The notes under the pieces are model-generated. The model made no database searches and was not told where the DNA came from. It saw only the letters and a list, made by a program, of their open reading frames with translations. From Streptomyces actinomycinicus (lineage in GTDB: Bacteria; Actinomycetota; Actinomycetes; Streptomycetales; Streptomycetaceae): DNA of 64,000 nucleotides. Where the stretch lies: contig NZ_JAERRK010000004.1 of the NCBI RefSeq assembly GCF_016741775.1, positions 62,001-126,000 on the forward strand, given 5' to 3'. This document shows positions 38,801-47,121 of the stretch, piece by piece (within the stretch, counting starts at the first letter, position 1; every line of letters begins with the position of its first letter). Made by a program: the position numbers and the translations under genes.

Positions 38801-40358
38801 CCCGCTGTTCCGGCTGCGGTACCTGAGCGCCGAGGGCCGACGGCCCGTTCTGCTGTTCAACGTCCACCACTCCGTCAACGACGGCTGGTCGTACTCCGTG
38901 CTGCTGCGCGATCTGCTCACGGCGGCCGGCGCGTTCGAGGCGGGGCGGGCGCCCGCGCTGGGCGCGCTCCCGGGCTACCGTGCGCACACGCGGGCGCTGG
39001 CGGACCGGCTGGCAGCGGGGAGCGGCGCAGTCCACTCGGCGTACTGGCGGCGGACACTCGGCGATCTGCCCCCGCTGCCCCCGCTGCCCGGCGACCACGT
39101 TCCGGGCGCCGTGCGCGGGAGCGCGGGCGGGCAGGCCCGGGTGACCCTGGACGGGGAACTGACCGATGCGCTGCGGGCGTTGGCCGTACGGGCCACCGCC
39201 ACCCCGTTCATGGTGTGCGTCGCCGCAAGCCGTGTACTGCTGCACCGGCTCACGGGTCTCGTGGACCTGCCGCTCGGCACGGTGGTCGCCGGCCGCTCGG
39301 CACCCGGACTGGCCGAGGAGGTCGGGCTGTTCGCCAACACGGTGGTCCTGCGTACCGCCATGGATCCGGCGGGCACCTTCGCCGACCTGCTGGAGCGGGT
39401 CCGTCGCACCGCCCTCGACGTGCAGGAACACGAGGAGTACCCGTTCGACCGGATCGTGGAGGACCTCGCGGTGGAGCGGACGGCGGGCCGCAATCCGCTG
39501 TTCGACGTGCTGGTGGAGACGGTGATGTCGCCGACCGTCACGGCCGGCGGGGGCGACGGCAGCCGCACGGCCCGTCACCTGGACGAGCCGCCGCAGGTCG
39601 GCGACTTCGACCTGTCGTTCGGCTTCCTGCTGCCCGAGGCAGGCGCCGCCCGGCACGCGGAGATCAGGGTCGGCCACCGCCTCGACCGGTACACCGCGCA
39701 CAGTGCCGTACGCATCGGCGAGCAGCTGCGGGATGTCCTGGAGGCCGTGCTGCGCGAGCCCGACGCACCGCTCGGCGCACTCCTCGCCACCACGCCCGAC
39801 GACCGCACCGGACCGGCGCGCACCACGACCGACCTGGTCCTGTCCGAGAACGCCGTGCACGCCCTCGCCCGCATCAGCGGCGGGCGGGCGGCCGAGGAAC
39901 TCGTGGTGCTGACGGCCGCGGTGGCGCTGGCGACGGCGGACATCGACGGCACACCCGAGCTGCGGGTGCAGCGTGCGTCGGCGCAGGTGCGCTGCCCGGT
40001 GGACGTCACGACCGCGGCCACCCCGGCCGACCTGGTCATGGCGGTGGACCGGGCGGTCCGGACCGCTGCACCGGCCCAGGACCCGCCCCGGGTGCTGGTG
40101 GCCTCGGAGACCATCGCCCCGCCCGCCGGCCGGGCGACGTTGAGCGCGACCCTCCTCCGGGCGACCGACGCCGGCCGGCGCGTGCTGCGCCTGGAGTGGG
40201 ACACGGAGGAAACCGGGCAGCGGACGGCCGAGGCACTGCGCCACCGGCTCGACCAGGCGCTCGGCTGCTTCGCCAAACCCCGGGGCCCGCTCCCGGACCG
40301 CATCGCCCCGCCCGCCGCACCGGCGGTACGAGGCACCGACAACGGAGGAAACCTGTGA
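35829..40358 (+). CDS. NRPS protein: half-C, A, PCP, C, half-C
   Basis: A 1509-residue protein. After a short start come a half-C-like segment (to about residue 260) and an A domain with an unusual A3 (FFTSGSTGLPRP, PRP in place of PKG, near 415), NLYGPCE and HGKIDR. The carrier motif DDDFFEAGGHSLTAA is near 800 and a complete C domain with HHSVNDG near 1011. A further half-C-like tail (about 1335-1500) resembles the N-terminus of the leftward A-PCP protein. Specificity residues by eye are D-A-Y-C-I-G-L-V-E-K, with no match I know. The TTG start has GAGG 8 bases upstream. Confidence 0.85.
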   Translation: MSKVHDPAPGPTYSSPGTALSGHGAKRDSAAVRAHWLAVLQGIRREPLLEPGGPTAPVPEAAFVPAGPAAALRRIAGDDQVGLHLLLLAATRLCLSAFGAARDMPVLCPSPGDPDAELALRTRLDQDTPMTGFLTSAHADLLAATPFAWRHRASLAAQLETAGAAESDALAQLAVRWEASGSPGRLPCAAVEVRGRLEEDGTLRVRVLSPHGRVPVAVQNLPRCIAAALSDLGRDPRRPARELDVLGPQQRAEVERWSGLPLPDACPALSLLDLVDATAARGGDRIAVVDGTTRLTYDDLMRHTAALADELRTRHGVGRGDRVAVLLPRGASLVVAVLAVLRAGAAYVPVDPAHPEQRISHLLRLSGATLLIGDRPPAGTTLPAVPSDRVLASRTGAEAARGPAPHVRPEDEAVLFFTSGSTGLPRPVSIRHDQMCHKAVSSAAQLGIDADVRCALLSALTSDATAYQIFVTLGVGGTLVAMGAPDELDPVTFWERIRTERVSLLNCVPGLLSAMLEALPPTAGLPLPHLILGGDAVPRGLMARTRGRLRIGRLVNLYGPCEATVECVSYVCPGDRAAELMSVPIGSPSPGFGVLLVTEWGTLAPVGVPGEIYVAGPGVAAGYLNAPEATAERFVPCPAADAGHSFRTGDLARWNADGTLEFLGRIDGQVQLHGQRVEPGEVEQALVRLAGVREAVVLPRPAGRDSVTLAAWYTADAPLEPGVVRSLLASELPAHMVPRLLTQLPALPRTPHGKIDRTALAASPDRRAEDVWTPYDAASRTVADAWEAVFGQPPRSGDDDFFEAGGHSLTAAQLVSALCAAEPECGVAVRQIFIARTPEALAEAVRQGLRAPRPSTGAPAAAAAPQAPSGPAAAGPAEASNAQRRMWLLEALDEGALRAYNMVEAYELDRPLSEEALRAGVHAVAVRHESLRTTFELPRDGAGAVLRQVVHDIGDMDLAPQVQRVAPERLEAALAAARDEETRWRFDLAAGPLFRLRYLSAEGRRPVLLFNVHHSVNDGWSYSVLLRDLLTAAGAFEAGRAPALGALPGYRAHTRALADRLAAGSGAVHSAYWRRTLGDLPPLPPLPGDHVPGAVRGSAGGQARVTLDGELTDALRALAVRATATPFMVCVAASRVLLHRLTGLVDLPLGTVVAGRSAPGLAEEVGLFANTVVLRTAMDPAGTFADLLERVRRTALDVQEHEEYPFDRIVEDLAVERTAGRNPLFDVLVETVMSPTVTAGGGDGSRTARHLDEPPQVGDFDLSFGFLLPEAGAARHAEIRVGHRLDRYTAHSAVRIGEQLRDVLEAVLREPDAPLGALLATTPDDRTGPARTTTDLVLSENAVHALARISGGRAAEELVVLTAAVALATADIDGTPELRVQRASAQVRCPVDVTTAATPADLVMAVDRAVRTAAPAQDPPRVLVASETIAPPAGRATLSATLLRATDAGRRVLRLEWDTEETGQRTAEALRHRLDQALGCFAKPRGPLPDRIAPPAAPAVRGTDNGGNL

Positions 40359-41644
40359 GCCCTGATCTGGCCGTCACCCATCTCGTGGGAGCGTCGGCGG
40401 TGATCCTGGTGGCCGCCCAGGTGGGCGGATGGCTGTCCCGGAGACTCGGACAGCCCTCCATCGTAGGCCAGTTGATCGCCGGCATCGCCCTCGGCCCCAG
40501 CCTCCTGGACCAGCTCCCGGCAGGCGTGGGCGACACCCTGTTCCCCCAGGCCATCGCGCCGATGCTCACCGCGCTGAGCCAGGTCTCGCTCGTGATCTTC
40601 CTGTTCGTCGTCGGCTACGAACTGGACCTGAGCCTGCTGCGCGGCAGGTCCAGGACCACGCTGGCCGTGGCCGCCGCGGCGTTCGGCGTACCGATGCTGA
40701 CGGGTGCGGGCGCCGCTCTGCTGTTCCGCGGCACCCTGGAGGACCTGGGGGCGCTGCCCGGCATGCCGGTGCGCTCGGTACTCTTCCTGGCCGTCGCCCT
40801 GTCGATCACGGCCGTGCCGGTGCTCATCGTCGTGGTCCGGGAGAACTCGCTCGCCGGAACCGTTCCGGGCGTCATAGCCGTGTCGGCCGCCGGGCTGATC
40901 GACGTGGTCGGCTGGGCGGTTCTGCTCGGCACCCTCATGGACGGCGGCGACGGGTCCGGGATGTCCCTGCCGGTACGCCTGATCCTGCTCGGCGTCTTCG
41001 TCGCCGTGATGGTCTGGCCGGCCCGGCTCCTGCTGCGGCGGCTCATGCGCATTCCCGGCGTCTCCACCCAGTCCCGGCTGGCCCTGCTCATCGGGTTCGC
41101 GTTCACGGCCGCCTGGGTCACCAGCGCGCTCGGCCTGCACGTGATCTTCGGTGCGCTGCTCGCCGGGGTGGTCACGCCGAGGGAGCCGGACGGGACCCTC
41201 GACCCGGACCTGGTGCGTTCCCTGGACGGGTTGAGCTCGCTGCTGCTGCCGTTCTTCTTCGTGGTGTCGGGACGCAGTGTCGCCGTCGGCGCCCTGGGCG
41301 CCTCGGCCGTGGCCGTGCTGGTGGGCATCACGCTGCTCGCCGTCGTCACCAAGGTGGGCTCCGGGGCACTCGCGGCGCGTGCCTGCCGGCTGGACACCCG
41401 TACGTCGCTCACGGTCGGGGTGCTCCTGAGCACCCGCGGGCTCACCGAGCTGATCGCCCTGAACGCAGGCCTCGAGGCGGGGTTGTTGAGCGGGACGCTC
41501 TACACCGTGTTCGTGCTGATGGCGATCGCCACCACCCTGCTCACGCAGCCCCTGCTGGTGCTGTGCCGCCGTGTGCGGGCGGCTGACCCCGACCCGCAGA
41601 CCTCCGCCGACCCGGTGTCCGCGGCGTCCCCGGGCGGCCGTTGA
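40355..41644 (+). CDS. Cation/proton antiporter (CPA2-like)
   Basis: A 429-residue protein with 11-13 hydrophobic segments and family features: LGQPSIVGQLIAGIALGPSLL near the start, FLFVVGYELDL, SITAVPVLIVVV, and a late LLSTRGLTELIALNAG, all typical of KefB/NapA-type exchangers. The GTG overlaps the NRPS stop (GTGA) with GGAGG upstream, so it is translated with the synthetase. Antiporters of this type recur in antibiotic clusters, where a role in export or ion balance is presumed; no direct evidence here. Confidence 0.85.
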   Translation: MSPDLAVTHLVGASAVILVAAQVGGWLSRRLGQPSIVGQLIAGIALGPSLLDQLPAGVGDTLFPQAIAPMLTALSQVSLVIFLFVVGYELDLSLLRGRSRTTLAVAAAAFGVPMLTGAGAALLFRGTLEDLGALPGMPVRSVLFLAVALSITAVPVLIVVVRENSLAGTVPGVIAVSAAGLIDVVGWAVLLGTLMDGGDGSGMSLPVRLILLGVFVAVMVWPARLLLRRLMRIPGVSTQSRLALLIGFAFTAAWVTSALGLHVIFGALLAGVVTPREPDGTLDPDLVRSLDGLSSLLLPFFFVVSGRSVAVGALGASAVAVLVGITLLAVVTKVGSGALAARACRLDTRTSLTVGVLLSTRGLTELIALNAGLEAGLLSGTLYTVFVLMAIATTLLTQPLLVLCRRVRAADPDPQTSADPVSAASPGGR

Positions 41645-41658
41645 GGGCGACGGAGGGT

Positions 41659-41700
41659 GCGCAGGCCGTGCCCGGGTCTCCTGCCGGGAGCGGCCTGCGC
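41659..41700. terminator. Long hairpin terminator
   Basis: GCGCAGGCCG (41659-41668) pairs perfectly with CGGCCTGCGC (41691-41700), and inside it CCCGG pairs with CCGGG around an 8-base loop. It sits 15 bases after the antiporter stop. Confidence 0.75.
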
Positions 41701-41728
41701 GTCGGGTGATCCGGCAGCGCACGGAGGC

Positions 41729-41759
41729 AGCGGGCCCACCTCCGGGAGGTGGACCCGCT
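41729..41759. terminator. Second hairpin terminator before the halogenase stop
   Basis: AGCGGGCCCACCTCC and GGAGGTGGACCCGCT form a 15-bp stem with one mismatch. It lies just beyond the stop codon of the leftward halogenase gene and would end that operon. Confidence 0.7.
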
Positions 41760-41775
41760 GGGCGTGGCCGGGCGC

Positions 41776-43533
41776 CTACTGCGCGACGGGGGACGAGACG
41801 CGGTAGAGCCTGCGCAGCTCTTCTTCGAGCTTCTTGACCTCGTCCAGGCGCGGTCGGCTCTTGGGCGCGAACAGGCCGTCCCTCTCCCAGCGTTCCGGGT
41901 CGAGGCTGAGCGCCGACACGTTCAGCCAGCCCCGGGCGCGAACGGAGTCGAGGTGCTCGGGCAGCGCGTCCTCCAGGGCCAGGTAGAAGACGACGTGGGC
42001 GAGTTCCTCTATGCGGTCGATGCCGTCGCGGATGCTCGCCAGGACCTGTCCGAACGCCGGTGTGGCGTCGTCGTCGCCGGGCAGGTTCTGGACGAACAGG
42101 CGGGCGAGGGTGGGCAGGTCGTCGTAGTAGTCGATGTAGTCGAACTCGAAGACGCCCCGGTAGCTGCGCGACCAGTCCTTCAGCAGGTTCATCATGGAGC
42201 CCTGGGTCGCCACGACGGGCGCGCCGAGCGCGCTGAGCGTCGTGCTCGCGGACTCGTCCAGGTACGTCCGGCCGTAGAACTGCGGGTCGGAGAAGGCCCA
42301 CCCGACGTAGTAGTCCCAGATCGTCTTCAGGGACATGATCACGGGGTTGTGGTGGAAGGCGTACGAGCCCTGGATGTTCTGCGTGAGTCCCTCGGCCAGG
42401 GAGAGGAACCAGCGGTTGGCGTAGCGGACGAAGTCCGGCTCGAAGGATTCCGCCCGGTCCCGGCCGATCATCTCGGTCACGAAGCTGTTGGCGTAGCCGA
42501 TGAGGTTCGAGCCCACCGAGTAGTAGGGGTCCGCGAACACCGCGGCGTCGCCGACGCACGCCCAGCGGTCGTGGGAGAACACCTGCTGGGAGGAGTGGCT
42601 GTAGTTCTTCAGGACCCGGAAGTCGAGCACCGGGAGTTCGCGGATGGCGGGGTCGAAGCCGGGGACGCGCTCGACCACGAAGTCGATGGCCTTCTCGATG
42701 CGGTTGAACTTCGTGACCGGGTGGAGGTCGTCGCTCACCACGATGCCGACGCTGGTGTGGTCCGGTGCCAGCGGGATGGCCCACACCCAGCCCCCTTCGA
42801 ACATGAAGTGGTTGGTGGAGTTCCACCGCGGCTCGTGCACACGGTCGTGCCAGGTCGTCTCGCCGGGAGCGACCAGCTCGTCGGTGTCCAGGCGCCCTTC
42901 GAGCCGGAACCAGACCGAGTTGTGCGGCTTGGGGTACCGCTTGGTGAGCCCGAGCTTGCGCTGCAGGAGGCGGTGCCGCCCGGTGGCGTCGACGACCCAG
43001 CGGCAGCTGACGGCCGTCTCCCCGCTGCCCTCGTCGTCGCCCTGGTAGGTGACCCGGTGCGGTGCGTCACGCTCGCCCAGCTCGATGTCGGTGACCCGTA
43101 CGCCCTGGACGAGTTCGGCGCCGGCCCCGGCCGCGACCACCCGCAGGTGCTCCTCCAGGGAGCCCCGGTTGAGCTGGTAGGACTTCGCGGGCAGGAACCG
43201 GTTGACGCCGAACTCGGACTCCCGGTGGAAGTCGGGGCGGTCGCCGTAGAAGTAGCGGAGTCCCAGCTTCTCCAGCTGCTGTTCCTCCAGGTAGTCCCGC
43301 AGACCGATGACGGAGGCGAAGTAGTGTGCACCCACCTCGACCGTGGACTCGCCCACCTTGAACGCCGAGAGGGGGACGGGGGACCGCTCGCGTTCGCACA
43401 CGAGCACGCTCAGCGTGGGATGGGCGTCCTTGAGCTGCTTGGCGAGGCAGAGCCCGGCCAGGCCGCCGCCGGCGATGACGACGTCGTAGTCGACGCCTGT
43501 GAACGTGGTGTGAGTGCCGCCCTGTCCGCTCAC
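41776..43533 (-). CDS. FAD-dependent halogenase
   Basis: A 585-residue flavoprotein. FAD-binding GGGLAG is near residue 22, a KVGESTVE motif near 55-62, a WxWxIP motif (GGWVWAIPL) as in flavin-dependent halogenases and absent from monooxygenases, and FADPYYSVGSNL, close to the FxPxxSxG motif. The GTG start overlaps the stop of the A-PCP gene (GTGA), so the enzyme is made together with a histidine-type A-PCP protein. The simplest reading is chlorination of a carrier-bound imidazole, fitting a chloro-imidazolylserine. No flavin reductase lies nearby. Confidence 0.85.
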   Translation of the reverse strand: MSGQGGTHTTFTGVDYDVVIAGGGLAGLCLAKQLKDAHPTLSVLVCERERSPVPLSAFKVGESTVEVGAHYFASVIGLRDYLEEQQLEKLGLRYFYGDRPDFHRESEFGVNRFLPAKSYQLNRGSLEEHLRVVAAGAGAELVQGVRVTDIELGERDAPHRVTYQGDDEGSGETAVSCRWVVDATGRHRLLQRKLGLTKRYPKPHNSVWFRLEGRLDTDELVAPGETTWHDRVHEPRWNSTNHFMFEGGWVWAIPLAPDHTSVGIVVSDDLHPVTKFNRIEKAIDFVVERVPGFDPAIRELPVLDFRVLKNYSHSSQQVFSHDRWACVGDAAVFADPYYSVGSNLIGYANSFVTEMIGRDRAESFEPDFVRYANRWFLSLAEGLTQNIQGSYAFHHNPVIMSLKTIWDYYVGWAFSDPQFYGRTYLDESASTTLSALGAPVVATQGSMMNLLKDWSRSYRGVFEFDYIDYYDDLPTLARLFVQNLPGDDDATPAFGQVLASIRDGIDRIEELAHVVFYLALEDALPEHLDSVRARGWLNVSALSLDPERWERDGLFAPKSRPRLDEVKKLEEELRRLYRVSSPVAQ

Positions 43534-45326
43534 GCTGTACCCGCCTCCGTGCTCTGCCGGTCCTCGATGATGAGGGCCAGGCTCCGTATGGTCCTGCCCG
43601 TGTAGGGGTCTGAGTTGTCCAGCTGGACGCCCAGGTGCTCCTCCACGTCGGCGACGAGATCCATCACGCCGAGGGAGTCGCCGCCGAGTTCGAAGAAGTC
43701 GTCGTCCAGGCCGACGGCGAGGGGCGCGAAGAGCTTCCGCCAGATCGCGAGGAGCGCGGATTCGACGGGTGTCGCCGGCTCGGGTGCCGGCCCCTCGGGC
43801 GTGGTGGCGTCGGAGTACAGGGCGTCCAGGGCCGCTTCGTCGACCTTGCCGTGCGGCGTGACGGGCACGGTGTCGACCGGGATGATCGCCGACGGGACCA
43901 TGTAGTCCGGCAGGCTCTCCTTCGCCGTTGCGCGCAGCCGTTCGACGTCCGTGGCCGTCGGGCCCACGACGAAGGCGATCAGGCGGGGCGCCGCCGAGGC
44001 GGTGTCGCGACGCAGCAGGAAGACGTGGTCGACCGAGTCGTCCCTGGTGAGGACCTCGGCCACGTCGCCCAGGTCGACGCGCCGGCCCCGGATCTTGATC
44101 TGCTGGTCGCGGCGTTCCACGAACTGCAGGTTGCCGTCCGCGTGCACCCGGACGATGTCCCCGGTGCGGTAGACCCGCTGCCCGCCGAACAGCGGGGCCG
44201 GGGGCCGGAAGAACTTCTCCGCGGTCAGTTCGGGATTGCCCAGGTAGCCCCGGGCGAGCCGGCCGCCCCCCAGGTACAGCTCGCCCGTGCCGCCCGGTCC
44301 GACGGGTTCGCCGTCGTCGTCCAGGACGAACACCTCGGTGTCGTCGACCGGCCGTCCGATGAGCACGTGCGGGTCCGACGCGCCCAGCGGATGGACGGTG
44401 GAGCACACCGAATTCTCGGAGGGTCCGTACTCGTTGAAGAGTTTTACATCCGGAAGGCGGGAAAAATGCTCCCGGACGAGGCTGGAAGTGAACCATTCCC
44501 CCGCGATGGTGATACTTCGCAACGCCTTGGTCGACTGGGTGCTCATGCCTCTGAGGAGGCGGCTGTACAGCGCCGGGGTGATGAGGAAGTGGGAGACTTC
44601 CCGATGTTCCATGAGGCCGGTGAGATACCGCCGGTCGGTGATGCGGTCCCGGGCGGGAAGAAGGAGTCGCGCGCCCGAGGTGAGGGCGCAGAAGGTGTCC
44701 GCCACGGAACTGTCGAACGACGGTCGTGGCATTGCCAGCGTCGTGTCGTCCGGGCCGAAGCCGTAATAGGCGTTGCGCCAGCGGAGCGTCTTGACGATGG
44801 AGTGGTGCTCGACTGCCGTCGCCTTGGGCGCCCCGGTCGTCCCTGAGGTGTGGATCACATAGGCGAGGTCCGTGGGCGCCGACGCGGGGGCCGGGTCGGT
44901 GTCCGGGGTGTCGAGGGTGGCGCTCATGACGTCCGTCACGAAGAGTTCACCGGTGAAGAACGCCGCGCCCGCCGCGGCCGAGGACTCCACGAGCAGCGCC
45001 TTGGGTGACACGTTCTCGATGCTGCGGTGCGTCACGGCCGGTGGGTTGTCGGGATCCAGTGCGACATAGGCGCCACCGGCCTTGAGCACGGCGAGCATGC
45101 CGGCGATCACGGTCGGTGGGTGCCGTACGAGGATCGCCACGCGGTCGTCCGGGACGACGCCGACGCTGTCCCGCAGGTAATGCGCCAGCTGATTGGCTCT
45201 GCGGTTCAGTTCGCCGTAGCTGATGCATTCGCCCTCGTACTCGAGGGCTATATTATCGGGTGCTTTCCGGACGCATTCCTCGAAAAACTGGTGCAGGGTC
45301 CCCGGTTTATCGGGTGCGATCGACAC
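43530..45326 (-). CDS. NRPS A-PCP didomain, His-like code
   Basis: A 598-residue A-PCP protein without any condensation-like segment. A3 YVIHTSGTTGAPKA near residue 154, A5 NEYGPSE, A10 HGKVDE, carrier DDDFFELGGDSL near 545. The carrier reads GGDSL where the other four read GGHSL, suggesting different partners. Specificity residues by eye are D-S-A-I-T-A-E-V-C-K, two conservative changes from the histidine code. Coupled by GTGA to the halogenase, it is probably the carrier on which histidine is chlorinated and perhaps beta-hydroxylated by the CmlA-like enzyme. The GTG start follows GGGGG. Confidence 0.9.
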   Translation of the reverse strand: MSIAPDKPGTLHQFFEECVRKAPDNIALEYEGECISYGELNRRANQLAHYLRDSVGVVPDDRVAILVRHPPTVIAGMLAVLKAGGAYVALDPDNPPAVTHRSIENVSPKALLVESSAAAGAAFFTGELFVTDVMSATLDTPDTDPAPASAPTDLAYVIHTSGTTGAPKATAVEHHSIVKTLRWRNAYYGFGPDDTTLAMPRPSFDSSVADTFCALTSGARLLLPARDRITDRRYLTGLMEHREVSHFLITPALYSRLLRGMSTQSTKALRSITIAGEWFTSSLVREHFSRLPDVKLFNEYGPSENSVCSTVHPLGASDPHVLIGRPVDDTEVFVLDDDGEPVGPGGTGELYLGGGRLARGYLGNPELTAEKFFRPPAPLFGGQRVYRTGDIVRVHADGNLQFVERRDQQIKIRGRRVDLGDVAEVLTRDDSVDHVFLLRRDTASAAPRLIAFVVGPTATDVERLRATAKESLPDYMVPSAIIPVDTVPVTPHGKVDEAALDALYSDATTPEGPAPEPATPVESALLAIWRKLFAPLAVGLDDDFFELGGDSLGVMDLVADVEEHLGVQLDNSDPYTGRTIRSLALIIEDRQSTEAGTA

Positions 45327-45367
45327 ACGTTCCCCCTGTGCGATTACCGTGAATCCTCGACCCCGGC

Positions 45368-45396
45368 AGCCTATCCGTCGTCAATCGAACACTCAA
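45368..45396 (-). promoter_or_regulatory. Promoter of the A-PCP/halogenase operon
   Basis: On the minus strand, TTGAGT (45396-45391) and TAGGCT (45373-45368) are 17 bases apart, a good vegetative-type promoter in the 138-base gap upstream of the A-PCP gene. Confidence 0.5.
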
Positions 45397-45464
45397 GGGT
45401 CAACTTTCCCGCATTCCGGACTGCGCCGGCGGATGGGTCCGGCCTTTCCCCGGCGTGCGCCGGA

Positions 45465-46220
45465 TTACACCTCGAGGGCGCGGACGAGTGCGCCCGTCGC
45501 CGCGGTCGCCGAATTCTGCGGAAAGAAGTGCCCTCCCGGTATCGCGGCGAGGCCGAAGGGGCCTCGGCACAGCGCGGCCCACGTGACCGCCACGTCGGCC
45601 GTCACCTCGGGGTCCTCGTCCCCGTACATCGCGGTGACCGGCACGGTCAGGGGCGGCCGGCCGGGCGGGGGACGGAACGCGGCGTGGGCGGCGAGGTCCG
45701 CGCGCAGCACCGGGAAGAACCGTTCCCTGAAGCCGGGGCGGTCGAGCCCCGCGGTGTTCGCGCCGAGCCGCTTCCACAGCAGTTCGATCTCGTGGTCGTC
45801 CCTGGGGGCCTGGGGTGTCGCCGGTCCGGGTGCTCCTGCCGCGAGGACGAAGAGGTGGGCGGGCGGGCGCCCCCGCTGCGTCAGCTGGTGCGTCAACTCG
45901 TAGGCCAGGCAGGCTCCGAAGCTGTGCCCGGCCAGTACCAGCGGCGCCGGCAGCGCCAGGAGGGCCGGCAGGACGTCGGCGGCCAGATCGGCCACCGAGT
46001 CCAGCGGGGCCTCGCGTCCGCGCGCCTCCCGCCCGGGCGGGACGTGGGCGTGCAGTTCGATCCGCTCGGGGAGTGCCCGTCGCCAGGAGGCGTAGGCCGT
46101 CGCCCCTCCTCCGGCGTGCGGAAAGCAGACGAGCGTGGCCCGACGGGCCGCGGCTGCCGCGTCGCCCGGCGGGCCGAAGCGGTGCAGAGACACGCTGCTG
46201 CGACCGGAGTTGTTCTGCAT
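45465..46220 (-). CDS. Type II thioesterase (third)
   Basis: A 251-residue alpha/beta hydrolase: LVCFPHAGGGATAYASW, the nucleophile elbow GHSFGA, the acid in MYGDEDPEV and the histidine in IPGGHFF. It is the third type II thioesterase of the cluster and sits upstream of the A-PCP/halogenase pair on the same strand. The ATG was chosen with GGGTGG 7 bases upstream; a longer arginine-rich frame before it does not look coding. It probably edits carriers or releases a modified histidine from the A-PCP protein. Confidence 0.85.
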   Translation of the reverse strand: MQNNSGRSSVSLHRFGPPGDAAAAARRATLVCFPHAGGGATAYASWRRALPERIELHAHVPPGREARGREAPLDSVADLAADVLPALLALPAPLVLAGHSFGACLAYELTHQLTQRGRPPAHLFVLAAGAPGPATPQAPRDDHEIELLWKRLGANTAGLDRPGFRERFFPVLRADLAAHAAFRPPPGRPPLTVPVTAMYGDEDPEVTADVAVTWAALCRGPFGLAAIPGGHFFPQNSATAATGALVRALEV

Positions 46221-47121
46221 GTGCACACCACCCAAGGGGATCCTCGACGAGTTGCTGCGTGAGGCGTGTCCGGTTCGTGACGGAGGCCGGTGCCGGCCGC
46301 TGCCATGGGCGGCGTGTGCGGCACGGACAGCGCGGTACGGCTCGCGGGTCACGGTCTCCGGGGTGGCACCTGCCGGTGTCTGGTGCCAGCAGCCGCGACC
46401 TCACGTACCCGTGGTGCGGCAGCGGGCGTCTGATGTGCTGGCACGGTGCTCCCTCGAGAGGTGGACAGGCGCGTGTGCTGCCCGGTGCGCGGCTCGGCCT
46501 GGACGGGTGAGGTGGAGAAGGCGGTGAGTGGCGGGCGGTCGGACGGGTGGCCTGGTCCCGGGGATACGTCCGCGCACTGGTGTGCGCTGATGGCGTGCCG
46601 CCTGTGATGAGGTGTGTCTGTGACCGGGCCCCGCCTCGCGGACTTCCATGTCTATCACAGTCCACCGATCATGGACCTGACTATTTTGCGCCACGGGCGG
46701 CGCGGGCCGCAGGCGATCCGAGTGCGCCGGAGGCGTTCCGAAAATCCTGGTATGGAAGGCGCGTTGGGGGACCACCGCGGTCCGACAGGGCGGGACGGGT
46801 GGGCGGGGGCCGGAGTTTCCGCCGCGGCACGGCGGACGCCCGTTTCAGGTCAGCGTGACGCGTATGCGGCCCTCGGCCAGGGCTTCGAGCACCCGGGTGG
46901 GCGCCGCAGGTCCCGTGGTACGTTCTCGTCTTTCTTCGTGGTGCCCCCGCCTCGATATGCTCTCCTCAAGGCGGCGTACGCAGGCCCGCGCCCTCGCCCC
47001 ACGCTCTGGCCCCGGGCTCCTGTGCTCGCACCGGAGCCGCGGCCCCCGCCCGGAGCACGAGCCGACGGCGAGTGGATCGTCCGGGACCCCCGGCCGCCCC
47101 ATGACTCCGGAGGAACGCAGC
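46221..47121. other. 900-base gap at the right cluster border
   Basis: No convincing gene. Frames on both strands are arginine-rich and lack ribosome sites. A minus-strand frame ends RVLEALAEGRIRVTLT just before 46845, which looks protein-like for about 20 residues and could be the relic of a lost gene. The region probably separates the peptide cluster from housekeeping genes. Confidence 0.4.
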
